Shown: positions 8,896 to 21,069, numbered from the stretch's first letter. The stretch: 64,000 bases of DNA from Psychromonas algicola (GCF_004378355.1 NZ_SNUB01000004.1:62001-126000), one strand, 5' to 3'. Notes: generated by a model not told the origin, from the letters alone. Made by a program: numbers and translations.

Positions 8896-9369
8896 TTAGT
8901 TATTAATTTTTATTAATTCCACTTCAAAAATCAATAATGAGCCAGCAGGTATTTTACCTACACCTCGATTTCCATAAGCAAGTTTACTTGGGATGTAAAA
9001 ACGGAATTTATCACCTTCAACCATCAACTGAAGACCTTCTGTCCATCCTGGAATGACCTGCTTTAATCCAAAAGAAATTGTTTTATTGCGATCCACAGAG
9101 CTATCAAAGACAGTGCCGTCCATTAAAGTTCCATGATAATGAACTTCAACATTACTTTCAGCCGTAGGGTGAACTGTGCCTTCACCTTTTTCTAATACGA
9201 TATATTGCATACCAGAATCAGTGCTGATAACACCTTCTTGGGTTGCATTTGCAGTTAAATACACCTCTCCTAACTGAATGTTTTCAGAAGCATTTTTACC
9301 TGAGTTCATGCGTTGAAAAATAAAAAATGCAAGTATTAGAATTAATACTATTAAAATGAATTTGAGCAT
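8896..9369 (-). CDS. FKBP-type peptidyl-prolyl cis-trans isomerase, membrane-anchored
   Basis: A protein-folding isomerase of 157 residues. An N-terminal hydrophobic helix (LKFILIVLILILAFFIFQ) anchors it or acts as an uncleaved signal, so the catalytic domain is probably periplasmic. The FKBP domain spans about residues 50-156. Conserved motifs are VEVHYHGTLMDGTVFDSS, VIPGWTEGLQLM, and YGNRGVGKIPAGSLLIFEVELI, which carry the aromatic active-site residues of the family. It lacks the long N-terminal dimerisation domain of FkpA and FklB, leaving a minimal single-domain form. It is transcribed alone toward the shared terminator. Confidence 0.9.
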   Translation of the reverse strand: MLKFILIVLILILAFFIFQRMNSGKNASENIQLGEVYLTANATQEGVISTDSGMQYIVLEKGEGTVHPTAESNVEVHYHGTLMDGTVFDSSVDRNKTISFGLKQVIPGWTEGLQLMVEGDKFRFYIPSKLAYGNRGVGKIPAGSLLIFEVELIKINN

Positions 9370-9486
9370 ATTGTTACCTGTTTATGATATGAATAAAATT
9401 AACTTTTCCGCTGTAATTTAACATTAAATAGTGATTCTCACTAAATGAATTAATCTAATTTCAGGAAAATAATAAAACTCATGTAT

Positions 9487-9518
9487 AAAAAAAGCGAAGT
9501 CTTTCAACTTCGCTTTTT
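9487..9518. terminator. Terminator downstream of the RND operon
   Basis: AAAAAGCGAAGT pairs with ACTTCGCTTTTT around a CTTTCA loop, just after the permease stop at 9536. On the minus strand the stem is followed by a run of T. Confidence 0.85.
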
Positions 9519-9535
9519 ACAGATAAAGATTACAT

Positions 9536-12500
9536 TTACTTACTTAAACGTAATTCTTCATTTAATAATTTTTCTACATGGCCCGGTGAATGTGTATTAC
9601 CTGAAATTAAGCGATACATTGCAGGGATAACAAATAAAGTGACCACTGTCGCAAAGGCCATCCCGAAGAAGATAACCGTCCCTACTGCAATACGACTTTC
9701 CGATCCCGCGCCCGTTGAAGTAATTAATGGAATGGCTCCCGCTAAGGTTGTAAATGCAGTCATTAAAATAGGACGTAAACGACGCACAGAAGCATCAAGG
9801 ATCGCCGTTTCTAATTCAAGCCCACGATCTCGCAGTTGGTTCGCAAATTCAACAATCAAGATACCATTTTTAGTTACCATACCTATCAACATGATCATGC
9901 CGATTTGACTGTAAATATTTAAACCTTGAGTCATTATAACCATACCAATGAATCCACCTAGCACCCCCATTGGAACAGTAAACATAACCACTAGTGGGTT
10001 AATAAAACTTTCAAATTGAGCTGCTAAAACTAAATAAGCCACCAGCAACGCTAAACCAAATACAATTAACACGCTACTGCGGTTTTCTTTATATTGCTTA
10101 GATTCACCGCTATAGGAAATATTAATATCCACTGGTAATAACTCTATTGCTTTAGCATCTAAGTAATCTAATACTTCACCTATCGACTTACCTTCTGCAG
10201 CTTCGCCTCCAAGAGTAATAGACTTCTGTTTGTTATAACGAGAGAGTCGATTGGCTGAAGCAATTTCTTCAATATCAGCAATGGTATCTAATGTGATTAG
10301 TTCGCCGTCATCGGTACGCATATAAATCTGGCTTAAATCACTAACATTATTGAAACTATCTTCATCACCACGTAGATAAACATCATATTCTTCACCACGC
10401 TCGACATAGGTAGTCTCGCTAGTTCCGCCAAGCATGATCTCTAATGTTTCAGACACTTCTTTAAGGCTCACACCTAACTCTGCAGCGCGTTGTTTATCTA
10501 AGTTAACCACTAACTCTGGTGTCTTTTCTGAATAATCCAAATCGCCATTTACTAACATGCCGTCGGCTTCAGCGTGTTGTTTTAATAAATTTGCATATTC
10601 TTCTAGTTCCGAATAATCCGAACCACCTAATACGAATCCAATTTGGTCACCAGACCCACCTCTAAATCCTGGTAATAAAGGTCTAACTCGTACATCAGGT
10701 AAACCTTGTAATGCTTTTCGCACTATACCCAGCGCTTCACTCGCGGGAACGGTTCTATCATTCCAATCCTCTAACACCATGATAACAAAACCAGTTTGGT
10801 CACCAGCATTACCACCAAAGGCAGGAGCTTCAGTACTAAAAGATTTAATCACACCTTTACCAAGTAATGGCATAAGGCGCTCTTGAACTAAATCCATATT
10901 AGTTGTCATGCGGTTATAACTTGTTGCTTCAGCGCCTCTTACAAAAGCAAAAATAACACCACGATCCTCTTTAGGTGCTAATTGCGAAGGTACTTGTTGC
11001 ATTAAGAAATAACTGCCACCAATACAAGAAAGGATAATCAATGGCGCTGCTAAACGTGCTTTTAAAGCATGAACTAAACCAGCACGATAAACATTTTCTA
11101 TGCGATGGAATTGTTTATCAATCCAAAGATTAAAACGATTTTTTTGCTGTTTTTCAGAAAGCATTTTGCTTGCAAGCACAGGTGTCAGCGTTAATGCGAT
11201 GAAGGATGAGAAAATAACCGACATAGATAAGAGCACTGAGAATTCAGTAAATAATAATCCAACCATGCCATCCATAAAGGAAATAGGTAAGAAAACCATG
11301 ACCAATACTAACGTGGTTGCAATAACAGCAAACCCAACTTCGCGAGTCCCCTTATAAGCTGCCATTAATGGCTTTTCACCTTTTTCAAGATGGTGGAATA
11401 TATTTTCAACCACAACAATCGCATCATCAACAACCAGTCCGATAGACAGAATAAGGGCCATTAAGGTGATCAGGTTGATGGAGAAACCAAAGTAAGATGC
11501 CGCAATAAAAGAAGAGATTAGTGAAACAGGTACTGTTATCGCTGGAATAATCGTTGCTCGAGCTTGCCCAATGAAGATATAAAGCACAAGCACAACTAAT
11601 CCCCCCGTTAATAACAAGGTACTGTAAACTTCTTCAATAGAACGTTCGATGAAAATAGTTGAGTCGTAATTCACCTGCAATTGCGTATTTTCAGGCAGAA
11701 ACTGTTGAATATTATCAACTTCTTTACGCACCGCAGCAGCAACCTCTAATGGGTTCGCATCAGACTGAGCCACAATACCTAAACTTAAGTTAACAATTCC
11801 GTTATTTTTAAAGGATGAACTTTCATTTTCTGCACCAATATAAACCTGTGCAACATCTTTTAAATAAATAGGATCGCCATTATTCGCGGTACGTACTACT
11901 AAATAATCAAAATCTTCTGGCTCTGCATATAAACGAGCGGTTCTCACTGACATCACTGTGGTGTCGTTACGTACTTCACCGCCGGGGCTTTCAACATTTT
12001 CAGTTTGTAAGGCGCTAACAATATCGCTAGTCGTCACTGAACGCCCTGCCATCAATTCAGGGAATAACTTAACGTACATGACTTTATATAAACCACCCGA
12101 TAAATTAACCGAGCTCACTCCACTTATTAAACTGAAACGATCAACTAATGAACGCTGTGCATAATCAGTTAGCTGTGTTCTGTCCATGGTGGTGGAATTA
12201 AGATTAATATATATGGAAGGTTCACCCGAACCATTGTTTTTAGAAACTATAGGTTCATTAGCTTCATCAGGTAAGGCACGTTCGGCTCTTGCTACGGCGT
12301 CACGAATATCACTCACACCTTCAGTTAAATCCCAGCCGAGATCGAAAGTAACTGTGATACGAGAACGACCATTTCGCGTTACTGATTTAACTTCATCAAT
12401 GCCACTGATTCCTGTCACTTGCTGCTCAATAACAGCAGTCACTTGGCTTTCCATGATAGTTGCGCTTGCACCAGTATAAGTTGTGGTAATAGAGACAACA

Positions 12501-12628
12501 GGATTTTCAACGTCTGGCATTTCTCGTACAGATAACTGAGTAAATGAAACAATACCAAAAACACATAACAACAGGCTTAACACTATGGCCATGACTGGCC
12601 TTTTTACCGAAGTATCAGATAACCACAT
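9536..12628 (-). CDS. RND-family efflux transporter permease
   Basis: Inner-membrane pump subunit of a tripartite efflux system (HAE1/AcrB-like, 1030 residues, full length). The N-terminal helix (SVKRPVMAIVLSLLLCVFG) and large periplasmic loops are typical. TM4 carries the proton-relay aspartates (GLVVDDAIVVVENIFHHLE) and TM10 the matching lysine (IGMVTKNGILIVEFANQ). The gene follows its adaptor with a one-base TAATG overlap, so the two are co-translated. No outer-membrane TolC gene or regulator is in the operon, so a TolC-type channel encoded elsewhere is presumably used. The substrate cannot be read from sequence. Confidence 0.92.
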   Translation of the reverse strand: MWLSDTSVKRPVMAIVLSLLLCVFGIVSFTQLSVREMPDVENPVVSITTTYTGASATIMESQVTAVIEQQVTGISGIDEVKSVTRNGRSRITVTFDLGWDLTEGVSDIRDAVARAERALPDEANEPIVSKNNGSGEPSIYINLNSTTMDRTQLTDYAQRSLVDRFSLISGVSSVNLSGGLYKVMYVKLFPELMAGRSVTTSDIVSALQTENVESPGGEVRNDTTVMSVRTARLYAEPEDFDYLVVRTANNGDPIYLKDVAQVYIGAENESSSFKNNGIVNLSLGIVAQSDANPLEVAAAVRKEVDNIQQFLPENTQLQVNYDSTIFIERSIEEVYSTLLLTGGLVVLVLYIFIGQARATIIPAITVPVSLISSFIAASYFGFSINLITLMALILSIGLVVDDAIVVVENIFHHLEKGEKPLMAAYKGTREVGFAVIATTLVLVMVFLPISFMDGMVGLLFTEFSVLLSMSVIFSSFIALTLTPVLASKMLSEKQQKNRFNLWIDKQFHRIENVYRAGLVHALKARLAAPLIILSCIGGSYFLMQQVPSQLAPKEDRGVIFAFVRGAEATSYNRMTTNMDLVQERLMPLLGKGVIKSFSTEAPAFGGNAGDQTGFVIMVLEDWNDRTVPASEALGIVRKALQGLPDVRVRPLLPGFRGGSGDQIGFVLGGSDYSELEEYANLLKQHAEADGMLVNGDLDYSEKTPELVVNLDKQRAAELGVSLKEVSETLEIMLGGTSETTYVERGEEYDVYLRGDEDSFNNVSDLSQIYMRTDDGELITLDTIADIEEIASANRLSRYNKQKSITLGGEAAEGKSIGEVLDYLDAKAIELLPVDINISYSGESKQYKENRSSVLIVFGLALLVAYLVLAAQFESFINPLVVMFTVPMGVLGGFIGMVIMTQGLNIYSQIGMIMLIGMVTKNGILIVEFANQLRDRGLELETAILDASVRRLRPILMTAFTTLAGAIPLITSTGAGSESRIAVGTVIFFGMAFATVVTLFVIPAMYRLISGNTHSPGHVEKLLNEELRLSK

Positions 12629-13773
12629 TATTTAGCATCCTTCTCAGTAGAAGCCGTTGCTTGAGTTAAGTCTGTCACATTTAAACCATCACGCATATTG
12701 ACTAACCCTTGCACAACAATTCGCTCACCTAACTCTAAACCCGATTCAATTAACACTTGGTCACCAATACGTGCGCCTAATACAACTTGTCTGCGCTCGA
12801 CTGTGTATGCTTTAGTATTCGCTCCGCCCTTCTGACCTGCGCGGCCTTTTTGAGCAGGCTTAGCTGTTTCTGCTGAATCTGCTTTTTTCTCTTTCGGCGC
12901 TTTAGCGGCTTCTTTAAGTACATACACAAAGCGTTTAGTCCCTGAGTATTCTAGCGCTTGAACTGGAATAATAGGTGCGTCTATCGCATCAAAAACCAAA
13001 GTCGATGACAACATCATGCCCGGTTTTAATTGCTCATTGTTATTATTAAATAATAATCGTACACGTAGGTTTAAGGTATCTGAGTTAACACGAGAATCCA
13101 CTGCTTTAACATATCCAGTAAAAGTTGTGTTTTTCCATGCTCGACTTACAGCAGACACATCCATTCCTACATTTAACATAGAGAGGTAACGCTCAGGAAC
13201 AGGTAAGTCCAATGTCATTTCAGCAAGGTTATCTAATGTTAATAAAGTTTCACCTACAGAAACCAACTTACCTTCACTAAAATCGATTAAACCAATCGTA
13301 CCCGAAAAAGGAGCCATGATACTGTGATTATCCACCAGCACTTGAGCTGCTAACAAACGTGCATTGGCAATTTCTACCGTAGCCAATTGCGCATTATATT
13401 CAGTTTGTGTAATGGCCTGCTTTTTGATTAGTAACTGATATTCTTTTAGCTTTCTTTTTTCATCGATTAAATAAGCATTGGCTTCAGCTAAGAGAGCATT
13501 TGCTTTTGACGCATCTAATTCAATTAATAATTGCCCCTTTTTAACTTTCTGATTAGCTTCCACATTAATTTTGATCACCTTTGCAGAAACTTCTGAAGCA
13601 ATACTCACGAACTGTTTAGATTGTAGCTTCCCAATAAGAGACAAAGACTGAGAGACTTGGTGAATGGCAACCTCTTCAGTATGCACAGGAGTAGGCGGAG
13701 CGGTACGGGCTAACGTATTAGAACTAAACCAAACCAACATTAAACTAATAATAACAGCATTCAATTTATTCAT
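12628..13773 (-). CDS. RND efflux periplasmic adaptor subunit
   Basis: Membrane fusion protein linking the RND permease to an outer-membrane channel. From the ATG at 13773 it has 381 residues and begins with a signal peptide (MNKLNAVIISLMLVWFSSN). An in-frame ATG five codons upstream (13788) is possible, but the downstream one has the better-placed GAGA ribosome site. Lipoyl/barrel-sandwich halves are visible (SEVSAKVIKINVEANQKVKKG and IMAPFSGTIGLIDFSEGKLV), flanking a coiled-coil hairpin, followed by beta-barrel and membrane-proximal domains. Near residues 295-320 lies an unusual Lys/Ala/Gly-rich insertion (KEAAKAPKEKKADSAETAK). The stop overlaps the permease ATG by one base. Confidence 0.9.
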   Translation of the reverse strand: MNKLNAVIISLMLVWFSSNTLARTAPPTPVHTEEVAIHQVSQSLSLIGKLQSKQFVSIASEVSAKVIKINVEANQKVKKGQLLIELDASKANALLAEANAYLIDEKRKLKEYQLLIKKQAITQTEYNAQLATVEIANARLLAAQVLVDNHSIMAPFSGTIGLIDFSEGKLVSVGETLLTLDNLAEMTLDLPVPERYLSMLNVGMDVSAVSRAWKNTTFTGYVKAVDSRVNSDTLNLRVRLLFNNNNEQLKPGMMLSSTLVFDAIDAPIIPVQALEYSGTKRFVYVLKEAAKAPKEKKADSAETAKPAQKGRAGQKGGANTKAYTVERRQVVLGARIGDQVLIESGLELGERIVVQGLVNMRDGLNVTDLTQATASTEKDAK

Positions 13774-13949
13774 TATTTTTATTCTCATAGAAAAGCCTGT
13801 TTCACAGTAAAACAGATAGTTATATCAAGGTATAATTGTCATCATAAAGCAAAAATAACTAAACAATGTGAAGAAAATATGGAGATTTCGTTTTTCACTT
13901 GAAATTGAAGATTATTGTGACGCAGGTATCTTTAAGTAGAATTGTAAAA

Positions 13950-13976
13950 GTAGGCTCAAAAAAACAAGCCTACAAA
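13950..13976 (-). terminator. Hairpin downstream of the nitroreductase gene
   Basis: GTAGGCT (13950-13956) pairs with AGCCTAC (13967-13973). On the minus strand it follows the nitroreductase stop and is followed by TTTT. Confidence 0.5.
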
Positions 13977-13991
13977 AAGACTTTTAAATGA

Positions 13992-14672
13992 CTAAATAAC
14001 CATTAATACTTTGTCCATTGCTAAACGAGATTTAGGTAATTTTGCATTATAATCTTCAGATTGATCATGGTAACCAATGGCTAAAGCCACTTCACATTCA
14101 TACCCACCTAATTCTTTAGCAAATATTTCACTTACGAGTTCACTATCAACACCTTCCATAGGAGTAGAGTCAATTTTTAAGCGCGCTAAAGTATGCATTG
14201 CATTACCTAATGCGATATAAACCTGCGGCTTGGTCCAATTCGCGTTGTTGCCATTTGAATCTGTATTCATATCTGCAAAAGCATAAGAGCCAAAAGCTGT
14301 TTCCTTTTTTTCTGCCGGTAAGCGTTTATCAACAATATGTTGGTCGACTACCTTTTCATAATCTGCACGTGTATAAGCAGGATTATGTGCAAATAAAATA
14401 ATATGAGAACAAGCGAAAATATGTGGTTGATTAAATTGATGCTTATTCGCGAAAGAATCAAACATTCTTTGTTTTGCAGCATCACTTTCAATAACGATGA
14501 ACTTCCAAGGTTGCGAATTAATAGAAGAAGGAGAAAGACGCAAAGCTTGATACAAAACAGCTAAGTCTTGTTCTGACACTTTTTTACTTGGATCATATTT
14601 CTTAGAAGTATAACGCGTTGTTAAATCACTAATAATTGCTTCATGCACTTTACTTTTTTGTTCATCGTTCAT
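13992..14672 (-). CDS. Nitroreductase family protein (NfsB-like)
   Basis: A predicted FMN-dependent NAD(P)H oxidoreductase of about 226 residues, resembling NfsB and dihydropteridine reductase. FMN-binding motifs are visible: TRYTSKKYDPSKK near the N-terminus, LRLSPSSINSQPWKFIVIES, and the C-terminal YECEVALAIGYHD. Several in-frame starts exist. The ATG at 14672 lies seven bases after GGTAGG and is preferred over the one at 14699. The substrate is not predictable; family members reduce nitroaromatics, quinones or pteridines. It is monocistronic and divergent from the small orphan gene that follows. Confidence 0.88.
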   Translation of the reverse strand: MNDEQKSKVHEAIISDLTTRYTSKKYDPSKKVSEQDLAVLYQALRLSPSSINSQPWKFIVIESDAAKQRMFDSFANKHQFNQPHIFACSHIILFAHNPAYTRADYEKVVDQHIVDKRLPAEKKETAFGSYAFADMNTDSNGNNANWTKPQVYIALGNAMHTLARLKIDSTPMEGVDSELVSEIFAKELGGYECEVALAIGYHDQSEDYNAKLPKSRLAMDKVLMVI

Positions 14673-14844
14673 CATCGTACCTACCATTAATAAAGTCATT
14701 CATTGCTTAATGTCATATTTAAATGACACCGACAAAGAAGTTGTTTTCATTTTATTTTTATTCTCTTCCTCTTTTGGCGAATAAGGACATAAAAACATTT
14801 TTGCTGTAAAGTCTTCATCATATTCCTAAAAGGAGCAAGATTAA

Positions 14845-15141
14845 ATGCCAGAAGGTATTAATAATATACAAGAATCACTAGAGCAAATAACACAATCACT
14901 TAATGCAATGCATCTTTCACAATTAACAGCTTACGCATATGGTTTGCCTCCTCTATTTTTTTGCAGCCAATATTATGAATTAGATGATGAATCGATCATC
15001 GAACAATGTAAGCAGCGATTAGTTAAATTAATAAGCAGTGACGAAACCACAGTATTACAGATAAGTAAATTATTAGCAGATAAAGAGTACTTTGATGCAG
15101 AAGAAGCTCGATTGAGAGTTGCTCCGACCCCAAGCGAATAA
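14845..15141 (+). CDS. Hypothetical protein, 98 residues
   Basis: A small acidic protein I do not recognise. Support comes from a strong ribosome site (AAAGGAG, nine bases before the ATG), normal codon use and an isolated position between a divergent nitroreductase and a chemoreceptor gene. The first 25 residues look helical and polar (GINNIQESLEQITQSLNAM). A short hydrophobic patch follows (LPPLFFCSQYY), then a helix rich in Lys, Leu and Glu. There is no signal peptide, clear membrane helix or metal motif. Confidence 0.6.
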   Translation: MPEGINNIQESLEQITQSLNAMHLSQLTAYAYGLPPLFFCSQYYELDDESIIEQCKQRLVKLISSDETTVLQISKLLADKEYFDAEEARLRVAPTPSE

Positions 15142-15368
15142 ATTAGCTATTATCCGGGTTGTATTTAAAGTAAATACAATCCCTCTTTTATTAAAATCCC
15201 CCTTCAAATAAATAACCAAATACTTACATAAACACCATCCTAAAAAACAAAAAAGCAAATAATAATCAATAAAAGCAAAATAATACCTCTTAATTTCAAT
15301 CTGGTGCTTACATTTTGTTACATTCATGTATAGGGTTTAGCCAGTTTTTATTATATGAGGAATAAAAT

Positions 15369-17492
15369 ATGAACCTGTCAGCTAAAGAGCGACATTGGTT
15401 ACCAGTATTTGGTGCAACAGGAAAGATTGCACAAAGAAGAGCTTGTTGGTTAAACCGAGGACGTAAAAAGGTATTAGAGCAAACCTTTAATAGTACCGCT
15501 GAAACACGGGTACATATTTTAAAATCTTGGGTAAATACCCAATGGAATTTTCTTAATGATGCTTCATTATATCTTGCCACTAAATCACAAGATGAATGGA
15601 AAACCTATCTTCAAAGTTTATTGGCACGAGGCAATGACTTCTCCGAATTATTTATATTAACCACCGATGGCACACTTGCCGCATCTAGTTTACATTCTTC
15701 ATCTCCACGTACTATCAACACAGAGATTCTTAATAAAGGCTTACAGTCTCCCTTTTTACATGGCCCTTATATTGATCCATTAACTGAAAGTATCGGACCA
15801 TCAAGTTCAAAATTTCATGATGCGGTTACATTAATGTTCTATCAGCCACTAGTTGTCGATGATCAAGTCATTGGCTGCCTATGCGCTCGTGTACCTAACG
15901 ATGTAATGGGCGATCTTATTCAACGTGAAGCAGGCCACATTTATGGCGAGTCCGGTGATAATTACATTTTCATGGTGAAATCAAACCAAGATCCTTCCAT
16001 TATCGCAGGTACCGCTTTATCACGTTCTCGCTTTGAAGATAACGCATTTTCCCATGGAGAAAACCTAAAATCAGGTGTACATACTGATTGGGGAACCGTG
16101 AAAATTAAAGCACATACAGAATTTGAAATTCGCTTTACCGATCCAGCCACCAACGAATTGCATCCAGGTGTTAGAGAAACCATTAAAAACGGCGACAACT
16201 TATATGTTGATTACCCGGGTTATTCCGATTATCGACATATTCCAGTAATAGGAAAAGGAATAACCTTCCAATTACAAGGGTCTCCCGATGTATGGGGAAT
16301 GATGTGTGAAGCAGATTTAGAAGAAGTATATCGACACCGCTCATTGACCTATACCTTAGGTAAAAAGCTATCTTTAGCTGTTTTACTTACTTTTACAGTA
16401 GCTTCATTATTAACTCATTACTTAGCACTTTCTTATTTACAAAGCACTGTCACCTTAGGTATTTCTTTGTTTATTGCCATGATGTGTTTTTGTATTTGTG
16501 CAGTCAGACCCGTTACTGAACGCTTAAGAGAAATGAATGCGGTTGTACAAATGCTAGCGGAAGGAGATGCTAATCTAAATCAACGTTTTGATACCTCTAA
16601 GTTCAGCGCCGATGAATGTGGTGATATGGGACGTTGGATCAACAGCTTTATCGATCGTTTGGATAACATGTTAGGGGAAATGATCCACGCCTCTAGCGAG
16701 GTAAGAGAAGTAAGCGAATCAATGCATCGTCGCTGTATTAGCGTTGATAATTCTACTCAAATCACAACCAAATCTATTGAGACTATGTTGACTCTATCTG
16801 GCAGTCAGCAAGATGAAATTGGGCATGCGACGCATTCAGCACAATTGATGAATGAATTGATGATTGATGTGTTCGCTAAAACACAGGAAGAATATAAACA
16901 AGCCCTTGAAAATACAAATAAAATTAAAGAGATTGTTTTAGCTTCTTCTAAAAGCGTTCATGATGTGAATGATCAAATGAAAGAAATTGGCGCAATAGTA
17001 GGTTTGATCACCGACATTACAGACCAAACTAACCTACTTGCATTAAATGCAGCGATTGAAGCAGCAAGAGCCGGTGAACATGGCCGAGGTTTTTCTGTGG
17101 TAGCAGATGAAGTGCGTAACCTTGCCACTAAAACCTCTGAAGCAGCCAACCATATTGGCAATATCATGTCTAAACTCAGTAAAGAATCTGAGATGGCAGT
17201 GAAATATATGGAGCAAGGGGTTACTAACGTAGACCAAAGCAATTTAGCAATGGATTCAGGCGATAGAAACTTAAGCTTAAAAACAGCTGTTGAAGATATG
17301 TTTAATACCATGAACCAAATCGCAAGTAACAGTGAGTTACATGGTGAAACAGCAAAAGAAGCACAACACACGACAGTAGAAATGGAGGTTTCGTCGCAGC
17401 AATTAATACGTCAAACTACCTTAATGAAAAACTCTATTGCACGTCTAAATCAATTAGCAGAACGTTTTGAAGTAACCAAACGCTCAGCCTAA
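15369..17492 (+). CDS. Methyl-accepting chemotaxis protein with a non-standard topology
   Basis: A chemoreceptor of 707 residues. The C-terminal signalling domain (about 450-700) contains the conserved hairpin tip ([22 protein letters not shown]). A HAMP-like region follows two adjacent hydrophobic helices at about residues 332-352 and 356-376. The first 330 residues hold a Cache-like sensor ([17 protein letters not shown], then a second lobe). They are preceded by a basic, non-hydrophobic N-terminus ([28 protein letters not shown]), with no signal peptide or first membrane helix. If that is right, both sensor and signalling domain face the cytoplasm. No C-terminal CheR-tethering pentapeptide is seen. 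A terminator follows at 17505. Confidence 0.88.
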   Translation: MNLSAKERHWLPVFGATGKIAQRRACWLNRGRKKVLEQTFNSTAETRVHILKSWVNTQWNFLNDASLYLATKSQDEWKTYLQSLLARGNDFSELFILTTDGTLAASSLHSSSPRTINTEILNKGLQSPFLHGPYIDPLTESIGPSSSKFHDAVTLMFYQPLVVDDQVIGCLCARVPNDVMGDLIQREAGHIYGESGDNYIFMVKSNQDPSIIAGTALSRSRFEDNAFSHGENLKSGVHTDWGTVKIKAHTEFEIRFTDPATNELHPGVRETIKNGDNLYVDYPGYSDYRHIPVIGKGITFQLQGSPDVWGMMCEADLEEVYRHRSLTYTLGKKLSLAVLLTFTVASLLTHYLALSYLQSTVTLGISLFIAMMCFCICAVRPVTERLREMNAVVQMLAEGDANLNQRFDTSKFSADECGDMGRWINSFIDRLDNMLGEMIHASSEVREVSESMHRRCISVDNSTQITTKSIETMLTLSGSQQDEIGHATHSAQLMNELMIDVFAKTQEEYKQALENTNKIKEIVLASSKSVHDVNDQMKEIGAIVGLITDITDQTNLLALNAAIEAARAGEHGRGFSVVADEVRNLATKTSEAANHIGNIMSKLSKESEMAVKYMEQGVTNVDQSNLAMDSGDRNLSLKTAVEDMFNTMNQIASNSELHGETAKEAQHTTVEMEVSSQQLIRQTTLMKNSIARLNQLAERFEVTKRSA

Positions 17493-17504
17493 ATGGTTTA
17501 ATCA

Positions 17505-17538
17505 AAACGGGTAGTTACCATTACTACCCGTTTATTTC
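17505..17538 (+). terminator. Intrinsic terminator after the chemoreceptor gene
   Basis: AAACGGGTAGT (17505-17515) pairs perfectly with ACTACCCGTTT (17523-17533), followed by a T-rich stretch. Confidence 0.85.
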
Positions 17539-17716
17539 TTGAGCTTTTAAATGACAAATAATAACCTCGCTTAACGTCATATCTGATGCACCAATTCCCT
17601 TATAAAATAAACACAATAAATAATAATCCTCATTTGTTAAACAGATGTCACATTATTAGTTTAATTGGCCATGAATTCTGCTAAAATCTGGCGCTGAATT
17701 CGTTGGAGAATAATTT

Positions 17717-18820
17717 ATGAAAGACAATAGCCAAACTAAAGTGATCGTCGGTATTTCCGGCGGCGTTGATTCCTCTGTATCTGCTTATTTATTGCAGCAG
17801 CAAGGTTATCAAGTAGAAGGCTTATTCATGAAAAACTGGGAAGAAGACGATACTGATGAGTATTGCTCTGCCGCTCAGGATCTTCAAGATGCACAAGCAG
17901 TTTGTGACAAGTTAGGTATCAAGCTACATACCATCAACTTCGCAGCAGAATATTGGGATAACGTATTCGAACACTTTTTAGAAGAATACAAAGCAGGCCG
18001 CACGCCAAACCCAGATATTATGTGTAATAAAGAAATTAAATTTAAAGCCTTCCTAGAATTTGCGGCTGAAGACTTAGGCGCAGATTTTATTGCAACAGGC
18101 CATTACTGTCGTCGTCGAGATGTCGATGGTAAAGCACAACTTCTACGCGGACTCGATACCAATAAAGATCAAAGCTACTTCCTTTACGCAGTAGGTGGAG
18201 AGCAAATTGCACAAACACTCTTCCCTGTTGGCGAATTAGAAAAACCTGAAGTACGCCGTATTGCTGAAGAGCAAGATCTCGTCACTCATAACAAAAAAGA
18301 CAGTACTGGTATCTGTTTTATTGGTGAACGCAAATTTACTGATTTTCTACAAACCTATCTACCTGCTCAGCCAGGTGATATTGTCACACCCGATAATGAA
18401 GTGATTGGTCAACATCAAGGTTTGATGTACCACACATTAGGTCAACGTAAAGGTTTAGGGATTGGTGGTTTACAAAACTCCAATGAAAATCCTTGGTACG
18501 TTGTGGGTAAAGACATGGAAAATAACAGATTATTGGTGGCACAAGGTGCTGACCACCCTGCTCTATTTTCTTATGGTTTAATCGCAAAACAATGTGATTG
18601 GGTAGATAGAACGCCTAAAACAGAAAACTTCAAATGTACTGTTAAAACACGTTATCGCCAAACTGATATTCCATGTACAGTCAATCCGATTGATGACGAT
18701 ACCTTGGAGGTTATTTTTGACCAACCACAGGCAGCCGTTACACCGGGGCAGTCAGCCGTATTCTATCTAGACGAAGTTTGTTTAGGTGGTGCGATCATTG
18801 AACAGCATTTACAAAAATGA
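17717..18820 (+). CDS. mnmA: tRNA-specific 2-thiouridylase MnmA
   Basis: Catalyses 2-thiolation of the wobble uridine in tRNA-Glu, -Gln and -Lys, using sulfur relayed by the Tus proteins. The 367-residue length is normal. An N-terminal PP-loop ATP-binding motif ([15 protein letters not shown]) is present. Also present are the first catalytic cysteine ([11 protein letters not shown]), the second, persulfide-forming one ([12 protein letters not shown]), and the MnmA-specific segments SYFLYAV and [13 protein letters not shown]. It is followed by hflD and purB, the standard gammaproteobacterial order. Confidence 0.97.
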   Translation: MKDNSQTKVIVGISGGVDSSVSAYLLQQQGYQVEGLFMKNWEEDDTDEYCSAAQDLQDAQAVCDKLGIKLHTINFAAEYWDNVFEHFLEEYKAGRTPNPDIMCNKEIKFKAFLEFAAEDLGADFIATGHYCRRRDVDGKAQLLRGLDTNKDQSYFLYAVGGEQIAQTLFPVGELEKPEVRRIAEEQDLVTHNKKDSTGICFIGERKFTDFLQTYLPAQPGDIVTPDNEVIGQHQGLMYHTLGQRKGLGIGGLQNSNENPWYVVGKDMENNRLLVAQGADHPALFSYGLIAKQCDWVDRTPKTENFKCTVKTRYRQTDIPCTVNPIDDDTLEVIFDQPQAAVTPGQSAVFYLDEVCLGGAIIEQHLQK

Positions 18821-18912
18821 TTAATTAAAACAACTAAAAATAACAACAAGAGTTAGTTCGTAGATAAACATCAATATTGATCAACATTTATTAAATAAGA
18901 AGTGGTTTCATT

Positions 18913-19542
18913 ATGTCATACCATAATCTAGAATCTCGCAGCATCGCTTTTGCTGCTATGTGCCAAGCAGCTTACTTAGTTGATAAGATTGCAAGCAAAG
19001 GTATTTGTCCAGATGCAGTCGCATTTAACGCTTCATTACATTCAATCATGCGTACAGATGCTTCATCACCATTAGAAATATTTGGTGGGCACGAATCATT
19101 AAAACTAGGCTACCAAACCGTGATTACGCAGTTAGACAATGAAAATGGTAGTCGTAATCTTCAGGTGACTAAATACGTAGCAGGGCTACTGGCATTAGAG
19201 CGCAAATTATCAGCGAACTCAGGCACATTAAACTTACTAGGTGAGCGCATCAATCAAGTCAATCGTCAATTAGCCACTTTTGAAATTGATGACAATAGCG
19301 TACTAAGTAATCTAGATTCAATTTATCGCGATCTAATCAGTAACCTAGGTCCAAAAATTCAAGTAAATGGTAACCCAACCTATTTACAGCAAGAGCATAC
19401 ACAACATAAGATCCGCGCACTATTATTAGCAGGCGTGCGTGCTGCCGTATTATGGCGACAAGTGGGTGGTAAACGCCGTCAACTATTCTTATCGCGTAAA
19501 GCGATTGTGCATCAAATAAAATTAAACTTACATCGAACTTAA
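18913..19542 (+). CDS. hflD: High frequency lysogenization protein HflD homolog
   Basis: A homolog of E. coli HflD (209 residues, normal length), a membrane-associated helical protein known from its effect on phage lambda CII. The sequence matches the family: N-terminal AFAAMCQAAYLVDKIA, central ERKLSANSGTLNLLGERI, and C-terminal KIRALLLAGVRAAVLWRQVGGKRRQLFLSR. Identification is strengthened by its place between mnmA and purB. Its normal cellular role is not well defined; a phage is not needed for its presence. Confidence 0.95.
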   Translation: MSYHNLESRSIAFAAMCQAAYLVDKIASKGICPDAVAFNASLHSIMRTDASSPLEIFGGHESLKLGYQTVITQLDNENGSRNLQVTKYVAGLLALERKLSANSGTLNLLGERINQVNRQLATFEIDDNSVLSNLDSIYRDLISNLGPKIQVNGNPTYLQQEHTQHKIRALLLAGVRAAVLWRQVGGKRRQLFLSRKAIVHQIKLNLHRT

Positions 19543-19585
19543 TCCGTTTTTTCAGATGGGAAAACAACTCACTATTTACATTTAG

Positions 19586-20965
<1,380 letters not shown>

Positions 20966-20991
20966 AGCCGATTAATTAGCTTCAAAAAATA

Positions 20992-21024
20992 AAAAGGCCA
21001 ATCAATTAACATTGATTGGCCTTA
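20992..21024. terminator. Terminator between purB and the lipoprotein gene
   Basis: AAGGCCAATCA pairs with TGATTGGCCTT around a short AT-rich loop, between convergent genes, so it can serve both. Confidence 0.85.
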
Positions 21025-21069
21025 AACAAAGATTGCAATATGGATATGCTTTATTAAATAAGTATTTTA

